From NCBI GenBank assembly GCA_021464245.1, contig JADCRB010000016.1:6379250-6443249 (forward strand): a stretch of DNA of 64,000 nt, written 5' to 3'. Made by a program: the position numbers and the translations under genes. The notes under the pieces are model-generated. The model saw only the letters and a list, made by a program, of their open reading frames with translations. It did no database searches and was not told the origin of the DNA. The stretch is from Carallia brachiata (lineage: Eukaryota > Streptophyta > Magnoliopsida > Malpighiales > Rhizophoraceae). Positions 37,268 through 49,999 of this stretch are shown here, in pieces (positions within the stretch are counted from its first letter, which is position 1; the number at the start of each line of letters is the position of its first letter).

Positions 37268-38500
37268 CCAAGAGCCACACAAAACTGAGACTTCAAGTTC
37301 AGAAAAATGTGTTGAGAACATTGATGTTGTGCCTCGACCACGTGACACAGATAACTATAAGAGAAAAATTTGGTGGGCGGATGAATTTTTTTTATTGGGT
37401 TCACATATGTTTTTTTTTTTTTTGTGTAATTATGAGCATTTTTTATATAACTGTAATATAAAAAGTAATACAAAATGTATTACTATTTTTTTTTCATATT
37501 TTTTCTTATGATTACAAAAATACTCGTAATTATACAATAAAAAAGCATGTGAATGCAATTGAAAAAATTCATTTACTTACTTATGTAATGAGCCCAACTT
37601 TAAAACTATTGCAAAGGAACTTCTGTAAAGGCCCAGGAATTTTCACTTGAAGCAGGACACTAACAATGGCTCCAAGATGATATCCTGGCACAACGATCAG
37701 CGGAAAAATGCCAGGTAGACTGCCAAAGTTAATAAAAAAAAAAAAAAAAAAAACAAGAAGAAAAGAGTACAAAAGTTAATCCTTCAGAAGAAGACATGAT
37801 CCAACACTTGACATAGATCGAAAACCATCAAGGGGCGCTGACATTATATGGTCCGCTGTTCGCGTTGTTTCCTGCTGGGGAAATGGTACTGACTACTGTC
37901 AAACAATATCCAAACGTTTCATAAATCACCAGGTGCAATGAGTTTTGCATTGGCCGACTCTGAAGTTCATAAACCAGTCACAAATCAATATGATTCAATC
38001 CAATCTGTGCATATAGCCATACATCTATATATTTGTATTTCCTTACCAATCGCGGTTTAGATTGACAGAATAGTAATGCTGCTGCTTTCGGATGGATAAA
38101 CTAAAGTCGGAGGAGCTAACTGGAAAGCAAATTTCCTTTCTCACTCAGTGAAAATAAGATTAGGCATAGCTCAGTCACATCAATGTTTCTTTAATGGGGG
38201 CAGCAGTGAGCTCGTAGTCATAGAGTAAACAGCTTCAACCAACTGCCCACATGGCTGAATTACCATGATTCCCTTCTAAAAGAAACAAGAGGGCACTTAC
38301 ACTACGTACAGAGAATCGTATTATGTGTCAGCAAAATTACTGGCCGTTTAAAGAAGTTGCCCAGCTCCTATCACCCAATTTACAAACCAATGAAGCACAA
38401 TGCCAATGGGGACAAACATATGGAAGAGAAAATATCCTCAAATCATTCCTGCAGTCCTCCTTGGTTGATGGTCGATGCTGCAATTGACTAAAGATCAACT
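37268..38500. other. Spacer and 3' UTR of the B3 gene
   Basis: The part next to 38503 is presumably the 3' UTR of the minus-strand B3 gene. Nothing else is recognised; A and T runs at 37410-37420 and 37734-37755 generate spurious open frames. Confidence 0.5.
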
Positions 38501-38502
38501 AC

Positions 38503-41500
38503 CTAGCCGATTGCTGGAGTGGGTGCAGATGCTTTCATGGAAAAGGCAACATCATGATCCTTTCCAGTGTCTTCAAGATTATTACTATTCGTGACATTAT
38601 CGATGACAATTCCACTCATTCCACCATTGGCCAGGGTCTGATTAGCTGCTGAGTTGCTATCATCAGAACTTGGCAGTCTCTGGTGCTTCAGATACCTCTC
38701 GGTGGCATCTTGAAGCATCCGCATCATCATGCTTCCAGAATCTGAACCGGGCGACAATTCTTCCTCCCTCTCTGGCTGGATGTTTAGATCAATTTGGCCC
38801 TTAAAAGGTAAAGCAGAGAATTTCTTTCTGTTAGGATTATCATCAGAACCTTCACTGACCAACTTTTTGTGGTTCGGGCTGCTACTTTCAGTGCCACAAG
38901 AGGGTGAAGCATCATTATCGAGCAATTTCTCTGCCACAGGTGGCTGCTGCTGCTTCCTCATTTCCCCATCTTTCTCTGATTGCTTCTTCTCACGGTTTGT
39001 CATTAGGGTTTTGAATCGACGTTTCACTGTCTGGCAGACATTACAAGTGCAAGTCTGCTTGTGCTTGGGACCCTTGCCACTGGGAGGCTGAATGCAGACA
39101 ATGCAGGAGCAACCAGGTCTATGTCTGGGGTGCTTTGTGGTGGCCTGAGATGAAGACGGGAGCGACTCGCCCTCTCCTAAAATAGCTAGGTTGGCAAGAG
39201 TGTCAAGCCCCTCCAGAGCTTCGATATTGTCTGTCTCCCGTTTAGCAGCCTTCATTTTCTTGGAAGCAGCTAGCGGTTCGGTGTCATAATACCAATCACG
39301 AATTGGATAGTTCAGAAGCAAGCATATCGCCATTTTGAAAAAAGTTATGCTGTTTCAGAATCATCAATATATACAACGAGAATAGCAAAAGTGTAGAACA
39401 TGACCAGGGAAACAATATGGTGCTCAAGAACAAGCTCATTTGATTTCCAAGAAATCTAACAACTTTGAACATGGAGGAAACAACAAATGAAAATTTGTCA
39501 AAGGCAACTGATACCTGTATTACAGGACGGAAGTAGATCTTCAAGTTGCTCCGTTGTTAATTCTTGAGCTGCTGAACACAAAGATCTGTAGCAGAGACAC
39601 CTGAAATGTTACATAATACCCAGAGGTTGCATATCAAGTGCATTAGAAAAGATGTTTAATTTCCCTAAGTTCATTTGCTCACAAGTTTTCAGAATCAAAA
39701 GTAAAAGACGGCTTACTTCATTATCACTACTACGAGATAAGAAGCCCAAATTACAAGCTATAAAGGAACATCTCTCTGAATTAGAAGCAGTCTAATAATG
39801 TATATCACCCAAAAGAAACAAAATTTCATTCATCCCACAGAACCTGACACCATTCATGCATGTTTGTATCTTTCTTGATGGTGAGGCCAAATGTATCACC
39901 ATCTGTTGCATAAAACATGTGAATAAGAATGGGTTCCCATTCTTAGCTTAGAAGAGATGATTCTCTTTCCCATTTACTGACAAAGGGGAATCAGGTTTCC
40001 GGCTCCTGGGAAATCACCATTCCCCAGTTTCCCGTTAAAAATTCCAATTCTGTTTTGGAAAAGATAAAATCAACTCCCTCCATTTTCTCTCCCTTTGGTC
40101 TCCCACATTTTCTCTCTTTTACATTCTCTCCTCTGCCTTTCCTCTCTCTCTCTCTCTCTCTCTCTCGCGCGCCATCTCAATTTTTTCTCTTTTTCCCTAA
40201 ATTTTCAACTAAATATATTTTTCACCTTTATTTTTTTATAATAATTACATACAATAATTATTTACATAAAAAATAAATAAATTATTGGGTATGTGTCCCT
40301 CCTTTTTTCTTGTTCGTTGTTTTCAATGATGAGTTATTTATTCAAATTACACTAAAAATTGACCACAAAAAGAACGAAATTTTTTCATTTTTATTTTTAG
40401 AAGATTTGATTTGATTCTGATTCATGCAGTCATTTGAACCAAATAGCAAAAAAAGGTGATTGATTATGACTTCGTAGTAACCAAACGAGTTATAAAATCC
40501 GTCATTTTGGTCCTGTTCCTGTCCAATTCCGATTCTAATTCTCCAGACCCCAAACTGAATGCCCTCATTCACACAAACCATCTTAAAAATGGTCCAGAAA
40601 ACTAAATATATGCTTTCTTGTACCTTTCTGGATCCCACACATTACTGGAGCATGTCCATTTGGAGGGAAGCAGAGCATGGACGGGCAATTTGCGCCACTT
40701 TAAACAATCTTCACATTGGACCCACTGAACCTTTTGACTGGGCAAATACAGCCATGATTAGGATTTTTTTAGCTGTACAAGTTATAGTTATGACAGAAAG
40801 CTCTGGTTGACTCTGCTAATTCTATACACAAGCACACAGCCAAGAAAAAATATTATGCCACTAAATAGAGCAATACGGTACGAAAACCTAGTTCTCTATC
40901 CCTAGTTGAAGGAATAACACCCAATTGTGAATAGATTCTAATACATACATGTTAGGTATTAATGACTCCCACAAACTCAAACAACCCAAAGATAAAAAGC
41001 AAACACTTAATGGATAACATATTATTCCTAGAAAGACACCCCAAGACCCATGGATCAGGGTCTAAGAGGCAGATGTTTCTTTCACAATCAATAATGAGAC
41101 AGAGGCATGTTAATTTTTGAATGTAACAGACATATGATCAATTGTTGCAAAAGATGTGCATGCATGATCACAGAAACTTAAAAAATTAAAAACTAATTTA
41201 AAATACTAAATGCTAGAGCGATTAAGTGGTTTACCCCATATTATCAGTAGCAAAAATTGTTGGCTTCCCAAGTATCGGTGCATCCTGTATAGCATGTGTT
41301 AGAATTTGGGAACATAACCCAAGGGAATGGGGAAAAGCCTAATTAAGTTCAAAATAGAAAATGTGTCAGGAAACACAACATTGACCAAATTACACGGAGT
41401 AGAATTAAAAAAATAAACTTCCTTGGTTTAAAACTAAATGATAAGATAGCAAATGAAGCTCACTTAAGACTCAGTAAGGACAAGTTCTCAATGACCTAAA

Positions 41501-44500
41501 CAAGAGCCTAGAACGAAGTACAAGTTAGCCTCTGGTACTTCTTCATCCTCTTATTTTATGTCAGAATTTCTTGCCTAAAATCTCATTGCAGCAACTTCTG
41601 ACTGTTGATGTTGGAAAACATTTTTCAGCCTTGGATCCTAACTAGCCATAGTGATTGAAAAAAAAAACCTTTGTAGTACATTTTCACACTTTGTTAACCA
41701 CAAAGTTTTTCAGCCCAGGAAAATCTAAACCTAATTGGTGTCCACAGCCATGACATTAGGAAATACACGGGGGTAAGCAACCAACCATGATGCACAAGCT
41801 ATACATGCTACATGGCGATGCAGGAAACAAACAATAAAGCAGTTTAAGATCAACAGTATCCTAAGAAATAATCAATGCGTTATTGGCAGAAGGAAGAATA
41901 CGTTAGACTGTCGTCCCCCATGGCTCAAACAGAGGAGAGCCTCATACATTGGGGATGTGCTTCTTTATATTCTTTTTACCATATGTTCTTGCGTCATATT
42001 AACACGAGCAGAGTGACAGGCATCAACAAGAAATTGAGAAGGTCAAAAAGAGAGTAACAAGGTTGATACTAATTTATTCGACATAATCAAACCTCATATT
42101 CCTCAAATTCAAATCCTTCAATGGTCACAATGCTAGGAGAATCGTCGGGAGGAGGGCGAAGCAGCCCCTGTGCTTCTTCCCACGTTAGCTTTAGTTCTAT
42201 CATGTCTTCATTATCAATTCTTAAGCGCTTACTCTTTGAGCCCAATGTGCTGCTCTTCCTCTTTTTGATGGATGATTTGGCTTCAAGAACTTCTTTTGCT
42301 ATGTATCCAGACTTGTCTACTTTAGACCAAGGACTAGGATCTGCCGATTCAGCCTTTGATTGATGAAACACACGTGACTTATAGTCTTTTAATGATTATT
42401 AGAACAAAGCTGCAGCAACTTCACTAGTACAAGTATTTTTAACACTGACATCTCCATTTGTGGAAGCTCCGTAACCACTCTTAGTTGTCTCAATGTCCTG
42501 TAAAGGAAATAAAAAACAAGATATTTTGTTTACTCAACCAGGAAAGTGCTAGTGTTCATTCAAGTGGAAAATTCGTTATATAAGTTTAACACATTATGTA
42601 TTTGAATATTTTTCTTTTGTAAGATCATACAGGTTGCTTTTTCAACACAGTAACAATGCAGATTATAATGTCCCAATGAAAAGTACCCAGCATACCAATA
42701 TTCAAGAGATACCAAATTCAACAGGTGCATGGTATCGATATATCAGCCAATTTCCAGAACTTGGAGATTCCTCATTGCACTCCAAAACTATCAGAAATAT
42801 ATTCAAAAAAATGAAAAAAAACAAAAAACCATGCAGGCTAGTCCCCTTCCCTACTACCTCGGTACAAGGCAGTGTTGTTAGAACCAGAAAAAATTGTGGT
42901 TCAAGGTTTAACCAGTATTCAAACTGGTAGAACTGGTGTTTAATAATAAATATAAATTTATCAAAGTAATTGAAAAAATAATACTTATTAATGGTGATTG
43001 GATATTAATTTTTTAGTTTCAAGCACTAAATTGAAAGTTTTAATCAAATTTAGGACAAAATTGAAAATTTTAATTAAACTAGGGCTCAAATTATAATTTA
43101 AATAAAATTTGAGGTCAAATTATATTTTTTAAGGTTTGTTAATTTGGTTTGACCGGTCTGGTTCTGACTAGTTTTTGACCGATTTAAAATCTGGCATTGA
43201 ACCGGAGGACTAGAAACCTAGCTGGCCATTGATTGAACGGTCAGATAAGCCAGTCTAGTCCAGTTTTTACAACAATGGCACACAGAGACAAGACAAAACA
43301 AAAAAAAAAAAAAGCAAAGGAAATCACAAGGTCGAACCTGATCAGATGGTTGGGCAGTTGAGGCCTTTCTGTATCCCATAACTAATTTTCCTTCCGGCTC
43401 CAACCGACTAAATGTTACTGAGGACAAAATCAAAGTTCAGTTGCAGTATCACAGGAAGCTGTCATTCATCACAGGAATCTGGGATCGTAATGCATGCAAT
43501 ACTATTACACTAAGTACAAAGACTAAGGATCAAAGAAATTTCAAAAGAGAAATAAGTAAAACAAGCAGGAAATAGTAGGAGATTTTACCAATTTTAAGAG
43601 CAATATCACTTGCAAAGAGATGAAACAGGTTCATATAACATTGGTAATAAGTGAGAAGTGCATCATACTACCATCCATAATTTATGACTTAGAAACTTCT
43701 AAATGATTGTTCCTAATCAATTCGAGTTTGTTACCTATATCACCAGCTTGCAAGCTCATATTCTGTATGCAAGGAGTAACTCCCTCTAGAACATACATTC
43801 TGCTATTATTATTGGGCCAGAAGCGGAATTGAAATATCCATTCTTTGCCTTTGGAATCCTGGACCTTAAGAGGTAAACCCTCAGGTTGCGAGATTGGTGG
43901 GAAGTAGGCCTGTCGCAAGATGAGTACATATAGGCATAAGAGGCTCATTGAGGTATCAAAATACAATAAATTCAGAGAGAAAGAGAGATTCTTGAATGTC
44001 CAATATCCATGAATATTTGCTAGTAGGAAGTACATAACACAAATAAGTAAATTATCAATGAAAGATCAAAATGGAATTCATGGACTAACCTCTGCACATT
44101 TTTTAGGTAGCACCAAACGTCCAATCCGCCCGGCATCACTAGCACTCAGCATTTTCTCAAATAGAGGGGTGATTACAGAATTTGAGCTAAAACACAGTTA
44201 AGGCTTTAAAATGAAAATTTCTTCGTCAAATAAAAAATAGGCCAGCCTTTATGACATACCCTATCTTCATAATTCACTCTAGCAAATTCCAAATATCATA
44301 AGAGATCTGAAATCATAACTAAATTCTTTTCAATTGTTATTCCTAAATGGAATCTATCACAAAAATAATAAGCAATATATAGGCTGACTGAAACAATGGT
44401 TCATCCATCTTGACTTTAAGGATACTTTCCAGAGATCTGCTGTAGCTCTTCATCGGTAAATCTCGGCCAGTACCGAGGAAGTAACTGACTCCTACCACGG

Positions 44501-46782
44501 GCATCCGCTCTAGGCCTTCCATTTCGAATCTGACCATCAACTGAAGAGTCAACTCCATTCTGTACGCTACCATGAAACTGCTTTGCAAGCAGGGGTGTAG
44601 AGGTTGGCCGTGAAGGAGTGCCAGAGCTCCCACTTTGACCATTTGTCTCATTCAGCGATGTATAAGGTAGAGCCACACCAAACTGTGGAGTAGATGGATC
44701 CTCCCTCAGAGAAGAAGATCGCTGAGATAAACTTGAACCAGGTTTCTCATCACCATGGGTGCCTGCAACTAAATGTTGAAATCAAATTTACAGCAAAAAT
44801 ACCTTCTCTGTACTGCAAAAATCCAAAGTGCCACACATAATACTTTCCAAAAGTTAGCATAAAAATGGTATATGCTCCATACCTGCATGCCCATTCTCAA
44901 AGGTATCTCGTGCACCGACCTTCAGGATATTCATTGATCTTTGAGAAAGATCCTCAACTTTTCCTTTCTCCAAGGAACCGGCAGAAACTCTTTCATTAGC
45001 ATTTAGCCTGTCAACTTCATAGAGCACCCTTGGATGCAATTCAGACTGAGAAATGGAAGGATTGAACAAACTTGGTGCTTGCCGCCATGGCACAGGACCT
45101 GATCCAGCTAACTGACTCCAACTCTTGGCAGAAATGTCTTTGATTCTCTCTGTCACTGGTCCGTGATAAAACCAGGAAGTTGACAGTGCAGGGTTTGATG
45201 CCTGAATTATAGGATGCAAAACATAGAGCTAACTTTTTACACCATTTAATGTAAGCACAATTAAACTTCCTTGCAGATGCAATATGCAATCATGTACGCG
45301 AAAAATATATATCAAATTTCAACATAGCACAATTAAATATGATCCACATTTTAATTGCTGAGAATTGCAGCAAAAGTACTTTTTTCTTTTTCGTAATCAC
45401 TTATCTTAACAATAATAGCTATAATATTCAAAACCAAAATTGATTTCAAAAAGAAAAGCCGACATCATTGTGTTCTTAAGGCTACCACCATGATGTCTTT
45501 AAAAGGCCAAATCAGTTAATTAAATTTAACCATAAAATTTTATATCTGCTGTCAATTTGTGCAAGTAATGCAGGCACAAACATCAACGCACACATGAACC
45601 CAAATGCTTTCACAAATCTTCGGATTGATGAATTATAGAACCTCAATCCACTAGCAAAGGATGAAGTGAAGAGAATAACAAAACACTTTAGTTCAATGCA
45701 ATGATCACTGTATTGGCAATAACAAAGCAAAGCAGATTTTCCAGCTCTGTAACTAATTGAACAACAAAGCTCACTCATATTAGCATTTTATGAATTCTAA
45801 GAGAAAATTCAATCCATGCTTACCCAAACTGCATTTTTCCTTGCACAAGCCATACACTCAATTCCTCCAACATCCAATAATGCAAAAGCATTACAGGAAA
45901 CAATGCACCCACAATGTATCCGCTGCAGTGGAAAAAGGAACATAAAGACTAAATCTCGCAAACAAGTACAACATATGCAGTATCTATCAAGTATAGAACA
46001 AAAAAAAAAAAAAAAAAAAAAAATCAACTACAAGAATTTTTGCATCACCTTCCCACATGTCTCACAAGTTCTCCAACCAGCAGCGTTCACATGATAAGTC
46101 TCGCAAAATCTTCCCTCGTCATAAGCAAAGCTATGTCACATGGAGCTAGAGTCAATCATCAAGTTAATTAAGTAAAATTTAAATGAATTAATGACTGTAA
46201 AATAGAATAAAAATGAGTCAACAACATAAAAGAACACGGGACAAGCCAAAAATTTTGGTCTAAGATCAGCCTTATCCTCCTCCACCAAAATGGGATTGGT
46301 TAGTGAAAATTACAATCAAAAAAATGCATCTCCTTGGCCCAGAAGTTTTGCCCCTTGTATTCATGATATTTAGTTAGTTATCACCATCCATTTAAACTTA
46401 AACTGCACTTAAGTCTTCCATCCATGCTCATGGAAGCTAAAAATGGAAACTCACCATCCATTTAAACTAAAACTGCACTTAAGTCTTCCATCCATGCTCA
46501 TGGACGCTAAAAATGGAAACTGAACAGTTCTTCTTTATGAGCTGCACCTTAATCAGGGAACTAATTTCTCTCATCATAACGAATCCAGACACCCAAGTTG
46601 GTGTTTTTAAAGATCTCCATTTTTCAGGTGCAACGAAATTACATCTAAAAGGGTAAAGACTATATGAAGGACCCATTACAATCAGAACCATTCATCACCA
46701 TTCTTAAATCTAGGATACATATGATTATTGAGTTGACACCTAACCAGTGTAGAAAATCAAAGAAAATTTCTCAACATATTAG

Positions 46783-46813
<31 letters not shown>

Positions 46814-47814
46814 CCTTGGTTTTTACAATATTACTATATCAGCATATCATCATTAATAGAATCCATGTCAAAATAACTTATCTCAGACAAAAAAATGAAG
46901 ATATTAGTAAACCAACCTCATATTAAGTCTAAGTCAATTCTGTTTAGCATAATCTAACCACCATTAACAGAAAGCCAAATTCCAAAAGACATTAATAGCA
47001 ACTGCATTTAATTATTCTCCAAGAGGCCCACCAAAAACTAAGCTAAATAAAGGGGAATAATACAGAGGTTCACTACGCAGCTTAACGTCAAAATAGGCAC
47101 GCAATTCATCCAAGATATCGAACAACTTATTATTTTTTTTTTTTTTCAAATTTCTACCATACCCCTCCCCCCCCCCCCACAAAAACAAGAAAAGCTGCAA
47201 AAAATCTAAAATTCTGCTCCCACGTAACCTTCTCAAAAATTTAGGAAACTTGGGAAACAATTGCTTGCCGACCCATTCCAATTCAATCACAATTCTAACC
47301 AAATTCTACTTTCCTAAAAAAAAAAAAAAAAACCAGTCTTTTGCCAGTTCTGCTTCAGACTTTATAATTCCACCAGTAAAACTAATCAAACAAATAAATA
47401 AAATTAATCCAGAACTTTTTTAAGCTCTTCCCAAATTTTTTCTTTTCTTTTTCTTTTTTTTTCTTTTTGCAGGTCCAAAATCATAAGAAATAGTCCACTG
47501 TAGTTCTAACAAAGAAGACTGTTATTTGACTCTGAACCCCTCAAAGCTTGAATCTTGACGCGACCTTTCCTTTAATAAAGAAAAAATAAATAAAACTTTT
47601 GGCCCAAAAAAAAGGAAAAAAGAAAAAGAAAAAAGAAATGACTCACGCGCATCGATCGCAGAGCTCGGCGAAGTCTCCGGAGCGCAGCCGCCAGCCCTTC
47701 CTCGATTTGAAGTCCGTACACTCCGAATTGAAGCATTTATTCGACACCGCAGAAGTGCGCGGCGGCGGCGGCCTGCGGAGGCGGAGCAGCGGGAGGAGGA
47801 GCGGTAGCGGTCAT
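38503..47814 (-). CDS. VAL3/Os07g0563300-like B3 transcriptional repressor, 13 exons, with frame lesions
   Basis: Nuclear repressor family (VAL/HSI2-like) that silences seed programmes through B3 binding to RY elements. Exons on -: 47814-47647, 46130-46049, 45922-45824, 45201-44883, 44762-44426, 44186-44090, 43909-43735, 43417-43338, 42497-42093, 41284-41235, 40737-40624, 39585-39515, 39269-38503. Domains in order: Cys-rich PHD-like region (KCFNSEC...LCDRCA...CETCGKRIHCGC...ECMACARK); B3 domain ([20 protein letters not shown] to [18 protein letters not shown]); nuclear basic patch ([16 protein letters not shown]); CW zinc finger ([16 protein letters not shown]...[13 protein letters not shown]); Cys cluster ([13 protein letters not shown]...QTCTCNVC); EAR-like IDLNIQP. 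Exons 2-13 keep phase throughout. Exceptions: the only ATG (47814) is out of frame with the conserved part of exon 1, and exon 9 holds TAATAA in frame. Family identity is secure; functionality is not. Confidence 0.9.
40141..40166. repeat. (CT)n microsatellite in an intron of the B3 gene
   Basis: About twelve CT units followed by CGCGCGCC, in the intron between the CW exon (40624) and the exon at 39585. Confidence 0.95.
42870..43277. mobile_element. hAT-like non-autonomous element (copy B) inside an intron of the B3 gene
   Basis: The left end is CAGTGTTGTTAGAACCAG; the right end inverted is CATTGTTGTAAAAACTGGAC. ACCGGT-type motifs cluster near the right end (GACCGGTCTGGTTC). The interior matches copy A in order (AAATTGAAA...TTTTAATTAAA...AAATTATAATTTAAATAAA). 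Flanking 8-mers GTACAAGG and GCACACAG agree at 5 of 8, compatible with an old duplication. It lies wholly between the exons ending 43338 and starting 42497. Confidence 0.75.
46131..47646 (-). other. First intron of the B3 gene
   Basis: A 1.5-kb intron bounded by GTGAGT on the exon 1 side and an ATAG acceptor at exon 2. It contains a (GA)n run at 46787-46812, a 10-C run near 47169-47178 and an imperfect duplication at ~46390-46510 (ACCATCCATTTAAACT followed by AAGTCTTCCATCCATGCTCA, twice). Confidence 0.75.
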
Positions 47815-49080
47815 CAATAACAACTTTCTAAACTTTGCGCTCACAACTGCAAACACAAAAGTACCAAACACACACACACACGCAAAGGCCTCCCCAAATT
47901 CACAGGAAAAAACAATCCTATGTTTCTAGAGAGAGAAAGAGTTAAAATAACTAAGCAACTTCCATTTCTAGAGAGAGAGAGAGAGAGAGAAATTGAGAAA
48001 AATCAAGAAAAGCAGTCTCTGCAATTATAGAGCCAAGTGAGCGAGCGAGAGGGAGAGACGTGAAAAATGGGGGTTTTACGAAGGCAGAAACATAAATAAT
48101 AAAATAATAAATGCGTTGTTTTGTTGTTAATTTTATAATTATGATTATTAATGTTGTCAAGACAGCGCATATTTTTGCTTAATTTTTTTAGTTAGAATTA
48201 AAATATAATCGATTAAATAATTAAAATTAAAAAAATATAAATCATTAAATATTTTATCATATAATTTTTTATTATTATTATTTTAAATTAAGTTGTTTAA
48301 TAAAATTTTATTTATTATTATTTTTAAAATTTATGTATGGACGTTATTCTATATAATCATCTTAAGTGATAATTTTATTAATTATTTTATGTGCTTCTCT
48401 TTAGTTAATCAATTTCCTTATCAACGTTCAACCTAATAAATGGTATTCGTATCAAGACAAAATTTTTAATTTTAACTTATTAATATTTTATCTAAATAAT
48501 GAGACTTATTTGATTTAATATTATTAAAGTATTTGATCTCCTTTATAACCAAATAAAATAAAAATATTAATTAATGAGTCTCACCTTTAACCAATTACAA
48601 TCATTAATATAATTGGGGTGGCTAACAAATTTATATAAAAAAATGAAAAAAAAAAAAAAAAAAACAGATTGACGTGCGTGCGTGTGCAATTGTAAAAATT
48701 TATAACGTGGCTGTATAAGCACGACGACCTGTCGTTTTGTAGTATTGGTTGGTTGTCCTCATTTGTCAATTTTGAAACCTTTTACCAAGGAGGAGGGGAT
48801 TGACATACTAAAATAGTCGAATTCCCCGTTTTTGGGACTCTCATTGGCCAAAACGGTGACCTATAAAACGACCAATTTTGGTAATTTTTGTGGCTAATGC
48901 TGTCGTTGATACTAAAATTAACTTATTTTTGCAGTACTTGATAAAATTAATATTTGTTTGTCATTGTTTAAATAATAAAATTTGGCACATGATATGTTTA
49001 TTTTATGACTGTGATACCATGAAGACATATTAGTACAAATTATTTATTAGCTGTTTAGATCAATTGCTGGGTAGAGCGTT
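47815..49080. other. Upstream region of the B3 gene
   Basis: The GC-richer 5' leader gives way to AT-rich sequence with a (GA)n run at 47969-47990. A probable promoter lies within 47.8-48.1 kb. No other gene is seen. Confidence 0.5.
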
Positions 49081-49214
49081 TACAATGAAAAGTAGCCATC
49101 AAAAAATATTTACCAAACATTACTTTTAGAACTAAAAACCAAAAAGTGTCCTAAGTAACTAAACTGAACACCTTCAAAGTATGTGCTCCTTAGGACCTCC
49201 AATGCATCAAAATA

Positions 49215-49999
49215 AAGGTTGTTAGATCAAATTAGTTATCAAATATAAAAGTTCAAAATTTTAAAATAAACTGATATTTAATGTTAAATATATACAAAAT
49301 TTAATATTTTATATATTATATAAATATTATTGTGTAAAATGTAATAGTATGCCAAAAATATAACTGTTATATATATATTATAATATATATTTGAGAAATT
49401 TAATTATATTAAATTTACGATATAATATATAATAATATTAAAAATAAATAATATCTTATTTTAGTGTCAAATAAATTAAGTAGAAAGAGCATTGTAATTT
49501 ATACATTTATAATTTAAAGTTTGTATTCTTTCCTTAAAAAGAAAATACTTTAATATGAGAAACATAGTCTAGTTCACATAAACCTAAAATACAACATGAT
49601 AAGTATATGACATGAAAAATTTCAAATTATAAAGTTAATAATTTTTTTAAAAAAGAAAGATAAATCAAATATACAATAAATAATATTGCCCTACAAAGTT
49701 TTTTACTTCAAAGCATAGGGCGACATTGGTAAATCTACCTTTTAGACTTTTCTCCCTCATGAAGCGCCTAGCAGAATTTGTATGTTAAATTTTTTTCCCA
49801 ATTTTCAATGCGATGAAATAAGTTCATCGATGTCTCATTTGGTGATCAACTATAAAATGACCAAATTGAAAAAAAAAATGATTTTTGGTTCGTATTCGAA
49901 CAAGCTGATTCATTGAAATTCTGATCGATTGTAACAATTAAATTAATATTCAATTTTACTAATTTAACAGTTGGTCCAGTTCAATTTTCAAAACCTTAG
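49215..49999. mobile_element. hAT-like element (copy E1) within duplication copy 1
   Basis: The left end is AAGGTTGTTAGATCAAATTAG and the right end inverted CTAAGGTTTTGAAAATTGAAC, with GGTCCAGTTC near the right end. Near-duplicate flanks TCAAAATA and TCAAAACA (7 of 8) bracket it. The interior resembles the copy at 62255-62932 (TTAAATATATA...AAAATGTAATA). Ends are tentative. Confidence 0.55.

Noticed and set aside
38729..39091. 120-residue + strand open frame
   Set aside because: Antisense shadow of the last exon of the B3 gene, which has clear family motifs on -.
40559..40810. 83-residue + strand open frame
   Set aside because: Antisense of the CW zinc-finger exon (40737-40624).
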